A stretch of DNA of 37,473 nt from Chlorobium sp. (GCA_005843825.1 SZXX01000019.1:1-37473); one strand, 5' to 3'. Positions 16,747 to 25,643 are shown, counted from the stretch's first letter. The notes: generated from the sequence alone by a model not told the origin. Made by a program: numbers and translations.

Positions 16747-17997
16747 ATGGTTACAGTTCTTGATCGTGACTTTTACCTGAGCGAGATTGTCGGCCGCCGA
16801 ATCTATTTGAAGACACGTTCAATCGGCAAGCTTAAAGATCTCGTTATACAGGAGAACGCTGGTAAAGTCCCCGAAGTTACCCACCTGCTGGTTCACCAGC
16901 CATACGGTGACCCTCGCCTTTTGATTCCATGGGATAAAATCACCCTGATTTCCAACACTGAAATTGTTTCAGAAATCACCAGCACTGACGGGTACGAACT
17001 CAATCCCCTCGACAACTATATTTTTCTGAAAGACTACATTCTTGACAAGAAGATACTTGATATGGATGGCCATGAGGTTGAAGTGGTCTATGATGTCAAG
17101 CTTCTGTTTCAGAACGACCGGCTTTTTGTCACCGATGTAGATTTCAACCGTTTTCGTATTCTCCGGCGAATGGGGTTTAAAAAGCTTGCAAATTACCTTG
17201 CTAAATACAAAGAGGGATCCAGTATCTCCTGGCTTTATGTGCAGCCTCTGCCCGACACTATCGGCAGCTTTGAAGGCAATGTCAAGCTCAATGTACTTAA
17301 GGAAAATATCAACGATATCCACCCGGTCGATCTGGCTGATATTCTCGAGGAGCTTGACGGCAGTCAGCGTATGGCAGTATTCAATCAAATTGAACCGGAA
17401 CTGGCATCAGATACCCTCGAAGAGGTTGAGCCGAGAGTGCAGCGTGAGCTTATCCGCTCAATGGAAAAAGAGCGGGCAGCCGAATTGATTAACGAAATGA
17501 GTCCGGCTCAGGTTGCTGATATTCTTTCCGTGCTGCCGGCTTCGGAAGCCGATGAAATTATTGAGTTTGTTGACAGTGAAAACAAACAGAGAGTGCAGCA
17601 GATTATTGATCAGAACGATGAAAACATCATGCTCTACTCAACGCAGCAGGTTATCAAACGGCCGTATGAGACCATAGTCCGGGATGTCATTAACAATTAT
17701 CGTGACGTTGCCGGTGACATGGATGTCATTATGTATGTCTATGTTGTCAATGAAGAGAATATACTTCAGGGAGTTGTTGATTTACGTGAGCTGATTGCCG
17801 CTGAGCCGGAGCAGACACTTGGGGAAATTATGACCGATAACCTCATCACCCTCAGTCCTGATGAAACTCTGCAGGATGCGGTTGACATGTTTTCCCGATA
17901 CTCCTTCCGTGCCGTACCGATCACCGATGAGAGTGATCACTTGCTTGGTGTTGTTTCTTTCCACGATATTAAGGGTGTTAAGCCTCGATTGGATTAA
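16747..17997 (+). CDS. Soluble MgtE N-domain / CBS-pair protein
   Basis: The 416-residue protein has an N-terminal PRC-barrel-like part (about 1-75), a linker region to about 175, an MgtE N-type superhelical domain (about 185-290, with HPVDLADILEEL and MSPAQVADILSVLP) and a tandem CBS pair (about 300-412, ending RAVPITDESDHLLGVVSFHDI). The MgtE membrane channel domain is missing altogether. In MgtE the N and CBS domains sense cytoplasmic Mg2+ and close the pore, so here a free-standing sensor may gate or regulate the Nramp-like transporter encoded upstream. Distance and orientation suggest one operon. The start at 16747 leaves no overlap with the small gene before it. Confidence 0.85.
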   Translation: MVTVLDRDFYLSEIVGRRIYLKTRSIGKLKDLVIQENAGKVPEVTHLLVHQPYGDPRLLIPWDKITLISNTEIVSEITSTDGYELNPLDNYIFLKDYILDKKILDMDGHEVEVVYDVKLLFQNDRLFVTDVDFNRFRILRRMGFKKLANYLAKYKEGSSISWLYVQPLPDTIGSFEGNVKLNVLKENINDIHPVDLADILEELDGSQRMAVFNQIEPELASDTLEEVEPRVQRELIRSMEKERAAELINEMSPAQVADILSVLPASEADEIIEFVDSENKQRVQQIIDQNDENIMLYSTQQVIKRPYETIVRDVINNYRDVAGDMDVIMYVYVVNEENILQGVVDLRELIAAEPEQTLGEIMTDNLITLSPDETLQDAVDMFSRYSFRAVPITDESDHLLGVVSFHDIKGVKPRLD

Positions 17998-18005
17998 ATG
18001 CACCC

Positions 18006-18033
18006 GGGGATTCAGAGCAGGTCATCCCCCTTT
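18006..18033 (+). terminator. Possible weak terminator after the MgtE_N-CBS gene
   Basis: GGGGAT (18006-18011) and ATCCCC (18024-18029) can pair around a 12-nt loop, but only a short CTTT follows. It begins 8 bp after the stop codon, the right place for the end of the operon. A nearby palindrome TATAGC-TG-GCTATA (18048-18061) may be a regulatory site for the sigma-factor gene. Confidence 0.35.
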
Positions 18034-18112
18034 ACGAACATACATAGTATAGCTGGCTATAGCGTTACTCTAGAAAGATTACAACACTGAAATTCAGGAT
18101 CTTTTACAGGAT

Positions 18113-18694
18113 ATGGCCGATACTTCACGACATAAAGAACAATCGCAGTATACAGACCAGGATCTGGTTACTCAGACACTTGCTGATAAAAATGCGTTTG
18201 CTGCAATCGTTCGTCGCTATGAAGCCCCTCTTTTACGATATATAACCCGATTGGGATGTCGCGATACCAGTGCAGCGCAGGATTTGCTGCAGGAGATATT
18301 CATCAAAACCTACATTCATCTCAATGATTACGATCACTCACTTCAGTTTTCATCGTGGATTTACAGAATCGCACATAATGAAATAATCAGCTCATTTCGA
18401 AAGGAAAAGAATATCCCGAGTGTATTAGAGAGAGAGGGGGATTTATTTCTTTTTGAAAAAGTTGTTGATGATTTAGAGCTGTCGAACGAGGATGGTCAAA
18501 AGCATTCGGCATCGGAAATTCAGGCAGCTGTTGACCGGCTTGATCCTAAAAGTCGTGAAATCATTGTGTTAAAATTCTTTGAAGAAAAGCGCTATGAAGA
18601 AATCTCAGATATTTTACAGATACCTGAAGGAACAGTTGCTACAATGATTAATCGTGCCAAGAAAAAGATAAAAAGTTATTTAGAAGAGCGTTAG
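18113..18694 (+). CDS. ECF-type RNA polymerase sigma factor
   Basis: The 193-residue protein has the two-domain ECF layout. Region 2 (about 22-95) includes the core-binding and -10 recognition stretch LLQEIFIKTYIHLNDYD followed by FSSWIYRIAHNEIISSFRK. Region 4 (about 135-190) has LDPKSREIIVLKFFEEKRYEEI and the recognition helix IPEGTVATMINRAKKK. Regions 1.1 and 3 are absent, as expected. It should direct RNA polymerase to a small stress or envelope regulon. The next gene starts 5 bp after its stop and encodes a membrane protein, the usual arrangement of a sigma factor with its membrane anti-sigma factor. Confidence 0.92.
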   Translation: MADTSRHKEQSQYTDQDLVTQTLADKNAFAAIVRRYEAPLLRYITRLGCRDTSAAQDLLQEIFIKTYIHLNDYDHSLQFSSWIYRIAHNEIISSFRKEKNIPSVLEREGDLFLFEKVVDDLELSNEDGQKHSASEIQAAVDRLDPKSREIIVLKFFEEKRYEEISDILQIPEGTVATMINRAKKKIKSYLEER

Positions 18695-18699
18695 ATATC

Positions 18700-19494
18700 A
18701 TGATTATGCTTAAGGATAGATCAAAATCAATTCTGGAAGAAATCGAAAAAAGAAATGCAGTGCCTATTCCACGTTGGCACTTCGTTCTTCAGCGATTCGG
18801 TTTTTGGCTGCTGGCTGCAATTTCAGTCTTAACCGGCAGTATTGCTATGGCCACAGCTATTTATGTTTTCATTGATAACGATTTCATTGAGGATCATCAA
18901 TACATCGACCTTTTTTTAGCAGAACGGCCATTAATTGCTGAAATAGTAGCAAGCATACCCTATGTATGGTTGGCAACTCTTGCTCTTTTTACCATTGTCG
19001 CCTATTTCGGATTTCGGCATACGAAAACAGGCTACCGTTATGCTACAACTAAGGTTATAGCTGGAGCTCTGTTTGCAAGTCTTTTACTCAGCGTTGGATT
19101 GAATACGATTGATGTCGGCAAGTATATTCACCGTTATCTTATTGAAAATTTACATGTGTATAACAAGCTGGTATATGCCAATGAACACCGATGGACGCAT
19201 GCAGAAAAAGGTTTACTCGGCGGGAAGGTTATTCAGTACCAGAAGGATAAACATATCCTTGTTATAAGAGATTTTAACAAAAATATCTGGCAGATTGATA
19301 TCAGCGATACCGAGGTTCGGCCAGGCACCCATCTTCTTCCTGGAAAACAGGTGAAAATCACAGGCGTGGTAGTTGCCACGCAGACCTTTAAGGCATATAC
19401 CATACAGGGCTGGTCCAAGAGGTATCGCAAGCGCCCAGTTCCAGTGCCAAAAATTGTGCCATTCAAGGCAGTTAAGGATACGTTAGTTCCCTAG
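18700..19494 (+). CDS. Three-span membrane protein, putative anti-sigma partner
   Basis: The 264-residue protein has a cytoplasmic N-terminus of about 28 residues, three membrane spans (about 30-55, 85-103, 118-138) and a C-terminal domain of about 120 residues ending in a basic, proline-rich stretch. The start lies 5 bp after the sigma gene, so the pair is almost certainly cotranscribed, and location suggests control of the sigma factor. No zinc-binding anti-sigma motif (HxxxCxxC) is present, so the domain would be of another kind. The C-terminal part (ILVIRDFNKNIWQIDISDTEV, then PGKQVKITGVV) looks like an OB-type beta fold. A function outside sigma control cannot be excluded. Confidence 0.65.
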   Translation: MIMLKDRSKSILEEIEKRNAVPIPRWHFVLQRFGFWLLAAISVLTGSIAMATAIYVFIDNDFIEDHQYIDLFLAERPLIAEIVASIPYVWLATLALFTIVAYFGFRHTKTGYRYATTKVIAGALFASLLLSVGLNTIDVGKYIHRYLIENLHVYNKLVYANEHRWTHAEKGLLGGKVIQYQKDKHILVIRDFNKNIWQIDISDTEVRPGTHLLPGKQVKITGVVVATQTFKAYTIQGWSKRYRKRPVPVPKIVPFKAVKDTLVP

Positions 19495-19509
19495 AACGCT
19501 CTCTCGGGG

Positions 19510-20820
19510 TTAGAGCAGGTTCATAATACTATCGGCTATTATTGCTGTAGCTCCGGTTCTCTCTTTCACAAATGTTTCAGCGGCCTTTCCTCTCTTCTCT
19601 CTTTCATCGGTATTGGTAACCATCTCGTTCAGTAACGACGAAAGTGTCGACTGATCGTGAATAACTGAAGCCCCGTTTGCTTCCACAAGACCTTCTGCCT
19701 CAGGAGAGTTGTGATAGCGGGGGCCGAATACCACAGGAATACCATAGACCGCAGGCTCAAGCGTGTTATGGACATTGACGCCGAATCCTCCACCTACATA
19801 AGCTATCGAAGCTATTGAATAAAGCTCCACAAGATATCCGGTCTGGTCAATGACGAGAACTTCCCGTTCAGGATCAAATTTTTCGTTCATAGCTGAAGCC
19901 TTCACAAACGCGATAGAACGGTTTTGAAGATCGTGGTAAAGACGCGCCATATTTTCAGGGTGTACTTGATGAGGCACAAGAATAAGACAGGGGCGCACTG
20001 CCAGTTCCTGCCAGGCTGCAAGGAGTAAAGTAGTGTCTTTATCCCACACGCTTCCGGCAACCAGAACAGTCTTGTTTTCAAAGAAAGGTTTAAAGTGATC
20101 AACCCTCCCCGGGTTTTTACTGCGTAGTAAAACCTGATCAAACCGCGGGTCTCCTGCTGTCTGGGTTTGCAGACACTTGAATCTCTCCCTGAAAGCAAGA
20201 GTATCCTTTGAAGCTGCAGTATAGATATGATCGAAAAGATGGAAAATGCTTGTATAAAAACTTTTCACCACAGGCTTGAAATACGGAGCATTTTGTTGCA
20301 GCACCGCCGCAGCGAGAATTAGTTTTGCGCCATATTTTTTTGCTTCCAGAAGATGGTTTGGCCAGAAGTCATAGCGCATGAGAAGCAGTACATCAGGCTT
20401 GAGCAAATCGACCAGTTTTTTTGCATTGGCGCGCGAGTCAACAGGCAGGTAAAAAACTGCGGCGGCATCCGGAAAGTTTTTTCTTGCATTGTATCCTGAA
20501 TCAGAAAGAAAAGAGACAAAAAAGATAATGTCCGGCCGTTTTTCTTTCAATAAAGCAATTATAGGACGTGCCTGCTCGAATTCCCCGACAGATGCGGCAT
20601 GTATCCATACCCTGAAAGCAGAAGAGGGTAAATGACTGATTTTTTTCCCAAGTTCATCGATCACTCCCTTTCGAACTTCAAAAAAAGTTCGAAGTTTAGG
20701 AGAAAGTGGGCTGAATAGTTTTGCAATACCGTGAAAAAACGGGAAAAAAAGAGAATAGAAAGAGAGGGAGAAGCTATGCATAACGAAATTTTTCATGCTC
20801 ATTACATCGGTAAATAGCAT
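19510..20820 (-). CDS. waaA: 3-deoxy-D-manno-octulosonic acid (Kdo) transferase
   Basis: The 436-residue protein is a GT-B glycosyltransferase of the WaaA/KdtA family, which adds Kdo from CMP-Kdo to lipid A at the inner membrane. Diagnostic stretches include WIHAASVGEFEQARPII with the catalytic glutamate, LLMRYDFWPN, LVAGSVWDKDT, PHQVHPEN and GGGFGVNVHNTLEPAVYGIPVVFGP, followed by FGPRYHNSPEA. An N-terminal hydrophobic anchor (about 15-35) fits membrane attachment. The start is uncertain: ATGs at 20820, 20802 and 20796 are all possible and none has a good ribosome binding site. It converges on the membrane protein gene with only 15 bp between stops. Confidence 0.92.
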   Translation of the reverse strand: MLFTDVMSMKNFVMHSFSLSFYSLFFPFFHGIAKLFSPLSPKLRTFFEVRKGVIDELGKKISHLPSSAFRVWIHAASVGEFEQARPIIALLKEKRPDIIFFVSFLSDSGYNARKNFPDAAAVFYLPVDSRANAKKLVDLLKPDVLLLMRYDFWPNHLLEAKKYGAKLILAAAVLQQNAPYFKPVVKSFYTSIFHLFDHIYTAASKDTLAFRERFKCLQTQTAGDPRFDQVLLRSKNPGRVDHFKPFFENKTVLVAGSVWDKDTTLLLAAWQELAVRPCLILVPHQVHPENMARLYHDLQNRSIAFVKASAMNEKFDPEREVLVIDQTGYLVELYSIASIAYVGGGFGVNVHNTLEPAVYGIPVVFGPRYHNSPEAEGLVEANGASVIHDQSTLSSLLNEMVTNTDEREKRGKAAETFVKERTGATAIIADSIMNLL

Positions 20821-21216
20821 AAAGGTAATAAAAAAGTCACTTGTCGGCTTCCGTCATCATAGCTCTTTTTTTTGTTCACTCGACCTTAATTATTTTGGCC
20901 CAACCGAATTGAATCTTCTTTGTCATCCCGACCGTTCGGGTTGTATCTATCCTCACTCACACTCACAACCATGCTCGGGTTCCTTACCTCATAATAAATT
21001 CGTCTTTGGCAAAAAAAAATCGTACTATGCTGACGTTTTAAATGCGTGGTGAATATGCTAAGAAAGGACACAGGGATATATGGTCATACAGGCCTTGAGT
21101 ATTTCCAGTGTTTGTGACGAAACGATGGCGCTCGGTATTTTCTGAAGTTGCCCGGATGTTTTCGGTTGATGAGAACTCTTCTTCATTTTTTTCTTTCCTG
21201 CATTGCTGCCACTCCC
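20821..21216. other. Intergenic region and probable helicase leader, no gene recognised
   Basis: This AT-rich stretch lies between the starts of waaA (leftward) and the DEAD-box helicase gene (rightward). It contains a short hairpin CCCGA-CCGT-TCGGG (20927-20940) that begins with GTCATCCCGA, wording typical of dispersed intergenic repeats. The last part is T-rich and pyrimidine-rich and leads into the terminator-like hairpin at 21217. No convincing open frame is present; a small RNA ending at 21237 is possible. Confidence 0.35.
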
Positions 21217-21237
21217 GCCTCATACGAGGCTTTTTTT
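21217..21237 (+). terminator. Terminator-like hairpin in the leader of the DEAD-box helicase gene
   Basis: GCCTC (21217-21221) pairs with GAGGC (21226-21230) around a 4-nt ATAC loop, followed directly by seven T residues. It has all the marks of a rho-independent terminator yet stands only 27 bp before the helicase start codon, on the same strand. Either it ends a short upstream RNA or it attenuates the helicase mRNA. Confidence 0.7.
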
Positions 21238-21264
21238 CTCAATGATCTGGAATAAAATATACAA

Positions 21265-23061
21265 ATGAAAGAACAGCAATTATTGCCGCAGGATTTCCGC
21301 AGCCTTCAGCTCGCAGAACCGATAATGAGAGCCCTTGAAGAAGTCGGGTACGAAAATCCCACCCCGATTCAGGCTCAGACAATTCCCCTTATTTTAGAAG
21401 GACGTGACGTCCTCGGACAGGCACAGACCGGCACAGGAAAAACCGCCGCTTTTGCCCTGCCGATACTCTCCAACATCAATATTGAACAAGCCGAACCTCA
21501 GGCTCTTATCCTGGCTCCGACACGGGAACTTGCCATACAGGTTGCCGAAGCTTTTCAGCGTTATGCCGAATATCTTAAGGGTTTCCATGTTATACCAATT
21601 TATGGTGGACAGGATTACGGCATTCAGCTTCGCATGCTGAAACGTGGTGTGCATGTTGTTGTCGGAACACCTGGCCGTGTTATGGATCATATGCGGCGTG
21701 GATCACTTAATCTCTCCTCTCTAAAGTGTCTTGTGCTTGATGAGGCCGATGAAATGCTTCGCATGGGATTTATCGACGATGTCGAATGGATCCTTGATCA
21801 GACACCAAAAGGTCGTCAGGTTGCCCTTTTCTCTGCAACCATGCCTTCGGTTATCCGCCGTATTGCACAAAAGTACCTCAATAAGCCCGCAGAAGTTACC
21901 ATCCAGTCAAAAACCACCACTGTCGATACCATTCGCCAGCGTTACTGGATTGTCGGCGGAAGTCACAAGATTGATATCCTGACAAGAATCCTCGAAGTCG
22001 AGCCATTCGATGGCATGCTTATTTTTGTTCGTACAAAAACAATGACGCTCGAGCTTGCTGAAAAACTTCAGGCCCGTGGTTATGGTGCGGCAGCACTGAA
22101 CGGAGATATGGCCCAGAATCAGCGTGAACGCACTGTTGAACAATTAAAGAATGGAGCGCTGAGCATTGTTATTGCCACCGATGTGGCGGCACGTGGACTC
22201 GATGTCGAACGCATCAGTCATGTTATCAATTACGATATTCCTTCCGATACCGAATCATACGTTCACCGCATAGGACGAACAGGACGTGCTGGCCGTGCAG
22301 GCGATGCCATTTTGTTTGTATCTCCACGTGAAAAAAATATGCTGAGTTCTATTGAAAGAGCTACCCACAGTCGCATTGAATTGATGGAGCTTCCTTCAAC
22401 AGAAGTCATCAACAACAAGAGGGTTGCAAAGTTCAATCAGAAAATTACCGATACGATTGCCGCTGAAGATCTTGGATTCTTTACCAGTCTTATCGAGCAG
22501 TACTGCCACGAGCATGATGTTCCCGCAATTGAAGCGGCAGCCGCACTTGCATCGATGGTTCAAGGAGAGACACCTCTGCTGTTATCCAACAAGCCTGAAA
22601 AGCCAAGACCCCGTGAAGATAGCAGGGAAAGTTTTGACAGAGATCGTGGGTTTTCTGACAGAGACCGCGGCCCGGTTAAACGAAGAAAAAAAGACGAGAC
22701 CTATGGTGAAGAAGGCAAAGAGAGGTATCGAATTGAGGTCGGCAGCAAGGATGGTGTGAAAGCAGGTAATATTCTTGGCGCTATTCTCAACGAGGTCGGT
22801 CTCGATCCGGAGTCAGTCGGTCAGATTTCAATCAACGATGCATACAGCACAGTTGAACTTCCTCAGGGAATGCCGGATAACGTCTTTCATGAACTCAGAA
22901 AGGTAAGGGTCTGTGGCCGTCAGCTAAGGCTTACCAAAATGGAGGATCAGGAGCGCCAGTCATCACCTTACGGCATAAAAAAGAGCTTCAAGAAGCCTTT
23001 TAAACCGGCAGGAAAAGAAACAGCATTCTTTACAGGCAACAAAAAGAAACGCAACGGTTAA
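21265..23061 (+). CDS. deaD: DEAD-box ATP-dependent RNA helicase, DeaD/CsdA type
   Basis: The 598-residue protein has a complete helicase core (about 1-375): Q motif NPTPIQAQ, motif I AQTGTGKT, motif Ia PTRELA, motif II DEAD, motif III SAT, motif IV/V with ATDVAARGLD and motif VI HRIGRTGRAG. A charged linker (about 445-485, rich in R, D and E) is followed by a DbpA-type RNA-binding domain (about 488-560) and a basic tail. This layout is that of DeaD/CsdA helicases, which unwind structured RNA in ribosome assembly and cold adaptation. A terminator-like hairpin lies in its leader and a strong terminator follows the gene, so it is probably transcribed alone. Confidence 0.95.
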   Translation: MKEQQLLPQDFRSLQLAEPIMRALEEVGYENPTPIQAQTIPLILEGRDVLGQAQTGTGKTAAFALPILSNINIEQAEPQALILAPTRELAIQVAEAFQRYAEYLKGFHVIPIYGGQDYGIQLRMLKRGVHVVVGTPGRVMDHMRRGSLNLSSLKCLVLDEADEMLRMGFIDDVEWILDQTPKGRQVALFSATMPSVIRRIAQKYLNKPAEVTIQSKTTTVDTIRQRYWIVGGSHKIDILTRILEVEPFDGMLIFVRTKTMTLELAEKLQARGYGAAALNGDMAQNQRERTVEQLKNGALSIVIATDVAARGLDVERISHVINYDIPSDTESYVHRIGRTGRAGRAGDAILFVSPREKNMLSSIERATHSRIELMELPSTEVINNKRVAKFNQKITDTIAAEDLGFFTSLIEQYCHEHDVPAIEAAAALASMVQGETPLLLSNKPEKPRPREDSRESFDRDRGFSDRDRGPVKRRKKDETYGEEGKERYRIEVGSKDGVKAGNILGAILNEVGLDPESVGQISINDAYSTVELPQGMPDNVFHELRKVRVCGRQLRLTKMEDQERQSSPYGIKKSFKKPFKPAGKETAFFTGNKKKRNG

Positions 23062-23084
23062 GCCTTGCCATCTATAGTTAAGTT

Positions 23085-23114
23085 AAAGCGGGGAATTTTT
23101 CCCCGCTTTTTTTT
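23085..23114 (+). terminator. Intrinsic terminator after deaD
   Basis: AAAGCGGGG and CCCCGCTTT form a 9-bp stem around a 7-nt loop, followed by a run of T residues to 23114. It starts 23 bp after the helicase stop. On the other strand the same stem is followed by only TTTAAC, so it may also weakly stop transcripts from the convergent CPBP gene. Confidence 0.9.
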
Positions 23115-23147
23115 GCTCCATTCCTCACTACTCCTTTTTCCAGAGCC

Positions 23148-24101
23148 TTACGCTTTGCTCTCTGATTTCTTTTTTTCTTGTGAAGCACAACACTCCCCTG
23201 ACACCTTTCGATTTCTGAACCGGTATAACCCCGCACCGATTGCAGAGTATAAAATGATGCTGAGAACTGAACCAGGTCCAGGAGAAACAAGCACTTCCGC
23301 ACCTGGTGCTATCTTGATCAAGCCACCAAGTAAAAGGGGACTGCCGACAGCATTGCTGACGGTATGGAGCAGCAGCAGGGGCCATACCGATTGAGTCAGA
23401 AGCCTGATCTCTCCGTACACTAATGACATTGCGATAACACCGGCAAACATCATTGGAAAAAAGACTGTGAAACTCAGAGAAGTATATGATACAAAAGAAG
23501 GGCGATCTAGAAAAAAGAGGTAATACGGAACATGCCATGCGGCCCATACTACTCCAACCAGAGCGTGTCCGGCAAGATCATTCATACCCAGCGAGGTAAT
23601 TCTCGGTGCGAGATATCCACGCCAGGCAAACTCCTCAAAAATATTTTTCAAGAGCGAGGGGAGAAGTCCTGCTATCACTGCTTTCAAGAGCGCTCCTGCC
23701 ATCGCTGTTGAAAAATAAGGCACTATGGTTAACCCTGAAAGGAGGCCGATCACAACAACGATTGATGCACTTACGGGGAATACAAAAAACGCGAAAGCAT
23801 ACCATAACGCATTTGCTTTCAGCACTGTGCGCAAGCCGGCATCCTTCCATCCATCACCTCCAAAAGTTCGTAAAAGCACTGCCGTCACAAATGGCATGAC
23901 AAGCCAGAAAAGCTGACCTGGACCAAGTATATGTGATGATCCCGCGAGGTGATCCAATTCCCATCCGATCCAGCCGGCAGAGACAGCAACGGCCGAAAAA
24001 ATCAAGAGATTGCGGATCGTGGCACTATTGGTGTGTCTTTGCATGTTGTTCAACCCCAAGCGGGTGGTTGGGTAGATCAGCCGCAGGATAATTGTCCGCA
24101 T
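23148..24101 (-). CDS. CPBP-family intramembrane metalloprotease (CAAX-protease-like)
   Basis: The 317-residue protein has about eight membrane spans and the CPBP/Rce1-type motifs: EEFAWRGYL (EExxxR, about residue 168), then HALVGVVWAAWHVPYYLF with the paired histidine/tryptophan pattern, and a late HTVSN motif. Members cleave or process membrane peptides; bacterial roles include bacteriocin self-immunity and envelope signalling, but the substrate here is unknown. The start is uncertain: the ATG at 24101 has a GGGTGG stretch close upstream, while one at 24044 (MQRHTN) would remove 19 residues. It converges on deaD and appears monocistronic. Confidence 0.85.
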   Translation of the reverse strand: MRTIILRLIYPTTRLGLNNMQRHTNSATIRNLLIFSAVAVSAGWIGWELDHLAGSSHILGPGQLFWLVMPFVTAVLLRTFGGDGWKDAGLRTVLKANALWYAFAFFVFPVSASIVVVIGLLSGLTIVPYFSTAMAGALLKAVIAGLLPSLLKNIFEEFAWRGYLAPRITSLGMNDLAGHALVGVVWAAWHVPYYLFFLDRPSFVSYTSLSFTVFFPMMFAGVIAMSLVYGEIRLLTQSVWPLLLLHTVSNAVGSPLLLGGLIKIAPGAEVLVSPGPGSVLSIILYSAIGAGLYRFRNRKVSGECCASQEKKKSESKA

Positions 24102-24223
24102 TCCACCCTTTTACTGTACTTCCATATTCCTTGAGTATTTCTTTCGTCTTCCACTATTGCTCGTACTCAATTGTGTTGATAAGACAGACTGATCAAGGAA
24201 GTCGAGATAGTATACTCCAGAAA

Positions 24224-25450
24224 TTAATACGCTGTTGAAAAATCTGAAAGATATGTCTTTATAGATTCATGCTTTCCTAAACCAAGTTTTTTGTGCATCC
24301 GGTAGCGTATGCTTTCCATTCCTCTTGTTGAGATACCCACAGACCTGGCAATTTCTACGGTGTCATAATTCAGCTTGACAAGTAAGCTTATTCTCAGCTC
24401 ACGCTGGTTCAGGTTGGTATGCTTTTTCTGCAGTTTTGAAAGAAAGATAGAATCGGTTTCAGTTAGTTCGATGTTCAGGCGCTTTTCTATTGTTTCTGTT
24501 TCTAAGAGTTTCAGGCATTCATCAGTCATCTTCCTTTTTACATCAGTATCAATATCAAGAGAGTGTATCTGGTCAAGGAGATTTCTCAGTGCATTGGTTT
24601 TTTCTGAAATTGCCGTAGCCACTCTTGTTAGCTCCATATCCTGAGCTGCTACCCTTGCCCTGAGAGTAGCCAACTGTGCTTCAAACTCATGGATGGACTT
24701 TTTGCCAACTTCTGCTTGTGCATTCATTTTTATGATTGTTTGAGTTATTCGGGTTTCATAATCCTGATGGATCTGTTTTATTTCATTCTCTTTTTCTGTC
24801 TCTTTTGCTTTGAAGTCGGAGCGTAATGCATCTATAGCCTGAAAAAAATGGTAATACTGACTGTCAGGAGCAGGGACGGGGATTGGATAGTCCAGAATGT
24901 TGAGCCACGACATCCTTGCGACAGCACCTAGAAACCGTCGTTTGAATTCCGAATGTTCACTTGCAGCTTCATTTTCACCGTTTTCTGATAAAGCATCATT
25001 TGCTTTGAATGCCAGTGCTTTTTTCACTGCATCCTGATATGTTTCTGTCTGAAGGACACAAAAATTATCAGGCGCAACTGCAGCAAAAGAGTCTACGATG
25101 ACGGACATGGATGGGCAGACATTGAAAAAACATACCAAACCCAGGAATGGCTGCCAATGAAACAGCAATTCGGTAATGGCCTTCTTGTAGGAATAGGAAA
25201 TATCAGTAACGTGATTGAGATCAAAAATGACATGAAACTTCTTGTTTACAAGGCCGGTTTCGCTGAGTACAAGCTTAAGGAGATCAGCATCCATGAAGTC
25301 AAGTTCTATATCATGATCGGCTTGAGCCCACGTATGAACGATGTCTCCGTCCAGTATTCTGGCCTCCTTGGTATAACCAGCCTCAGGATGATGGCTTTTC
25401 CAGGAAGACTTTTCAGTTACTGATAAGTCCTGCAGTTTTTGAATTGCCAT
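24224..25450 (-). CDS. LuxR-type regulator with N-terminal sensory region and coiled coil
   Basis: The 408-residue protein ends with a LuxR/GerE-type helix-turn-helix (about 340-400): LNQRELRISLLVKLNYDTVEIARSVG followed by SIRYRMHKKLGLG. The middle (about 200-310) is a long charged coiled coil containing KETEKENEIKQIHQDYE. The N-terminal about 150 residues alternate hydrophobic strands and helices (KFHVIFDLNHVTDISYSYKK) in a way that suggests a STAS-like fold. No phosphorylatable receiver domain is present. The HTH-after-coiled-coil layout is common in Bacteroidota-type regulators. Its target genes are unknown; divergent or adjacent genes in this window give no clear hint. Confidence 0.72.
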   Translation of the reverse strand: MAIQKLQDLSVTEKSSWKSHHPEAGYTKEARILDGDIVHTWAQADHDIELDFMDADLLKLVLSETGLVNKKFHVIFDLNHVTDISYSYKKAITELLFHWQPFLGLVCFFNVCPSMSVIVDSFAAVAPDNFCVLQTETYQDAVKKALAFKANDALSENGENEAASEHSEFKRRFLGAVARMSWLNILDYPIPVPAPDSQYYHFFQAIDALRSDFKAKETEKENEIKQIHQDYETRITQTIIKMNAQAEVGKKSIHEFEAQLATLRARVAAQDMELTRVATAISEKTNALRNLLDQIHSLDIDTDVKRKMTDECLKLLETETIEKRLNIELTETDSIFLSKLQKKHTNLNQRELRISLLVKLNYDTVEIARSVGISTRGMESIRYRMHKKLGLGKHESIKTYLSDFSTAY

Positions 25451-25617
25451 TTCCGACGGAAGAGAGTTGTTTACTAACTAGACGTTGATTTTAATGCTTT
25501 ATGATGTAATAATGCTATTTATTTTTAAAAAAACATTGTTTTTTTGTTTAAAAGATGGTTATTACGCCAAAAGGTGGTATTGCATTACTTCATATCAGGA
25601 AGAAATTTGCAGTAATA

Positions 25618-25643
25618 GAAAAAGCCCCGGCTTGCGAAAGGGC
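25618..25643 (-). terminator. Possible terminator of the 139-residue protein gene
   Basis: On the minus strand GCCC and GGGC arms surround a 12-nt loop and are followed by five T residues. It lies about 100 bp past the stop of the gene at 25743-26162. The stem is short, so confidence is low. The remaining intergenic sequence (25451-25742) is very AT-rich with A and T runs near 25529-25551 and no recognised gene. Confidence 0.35.
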
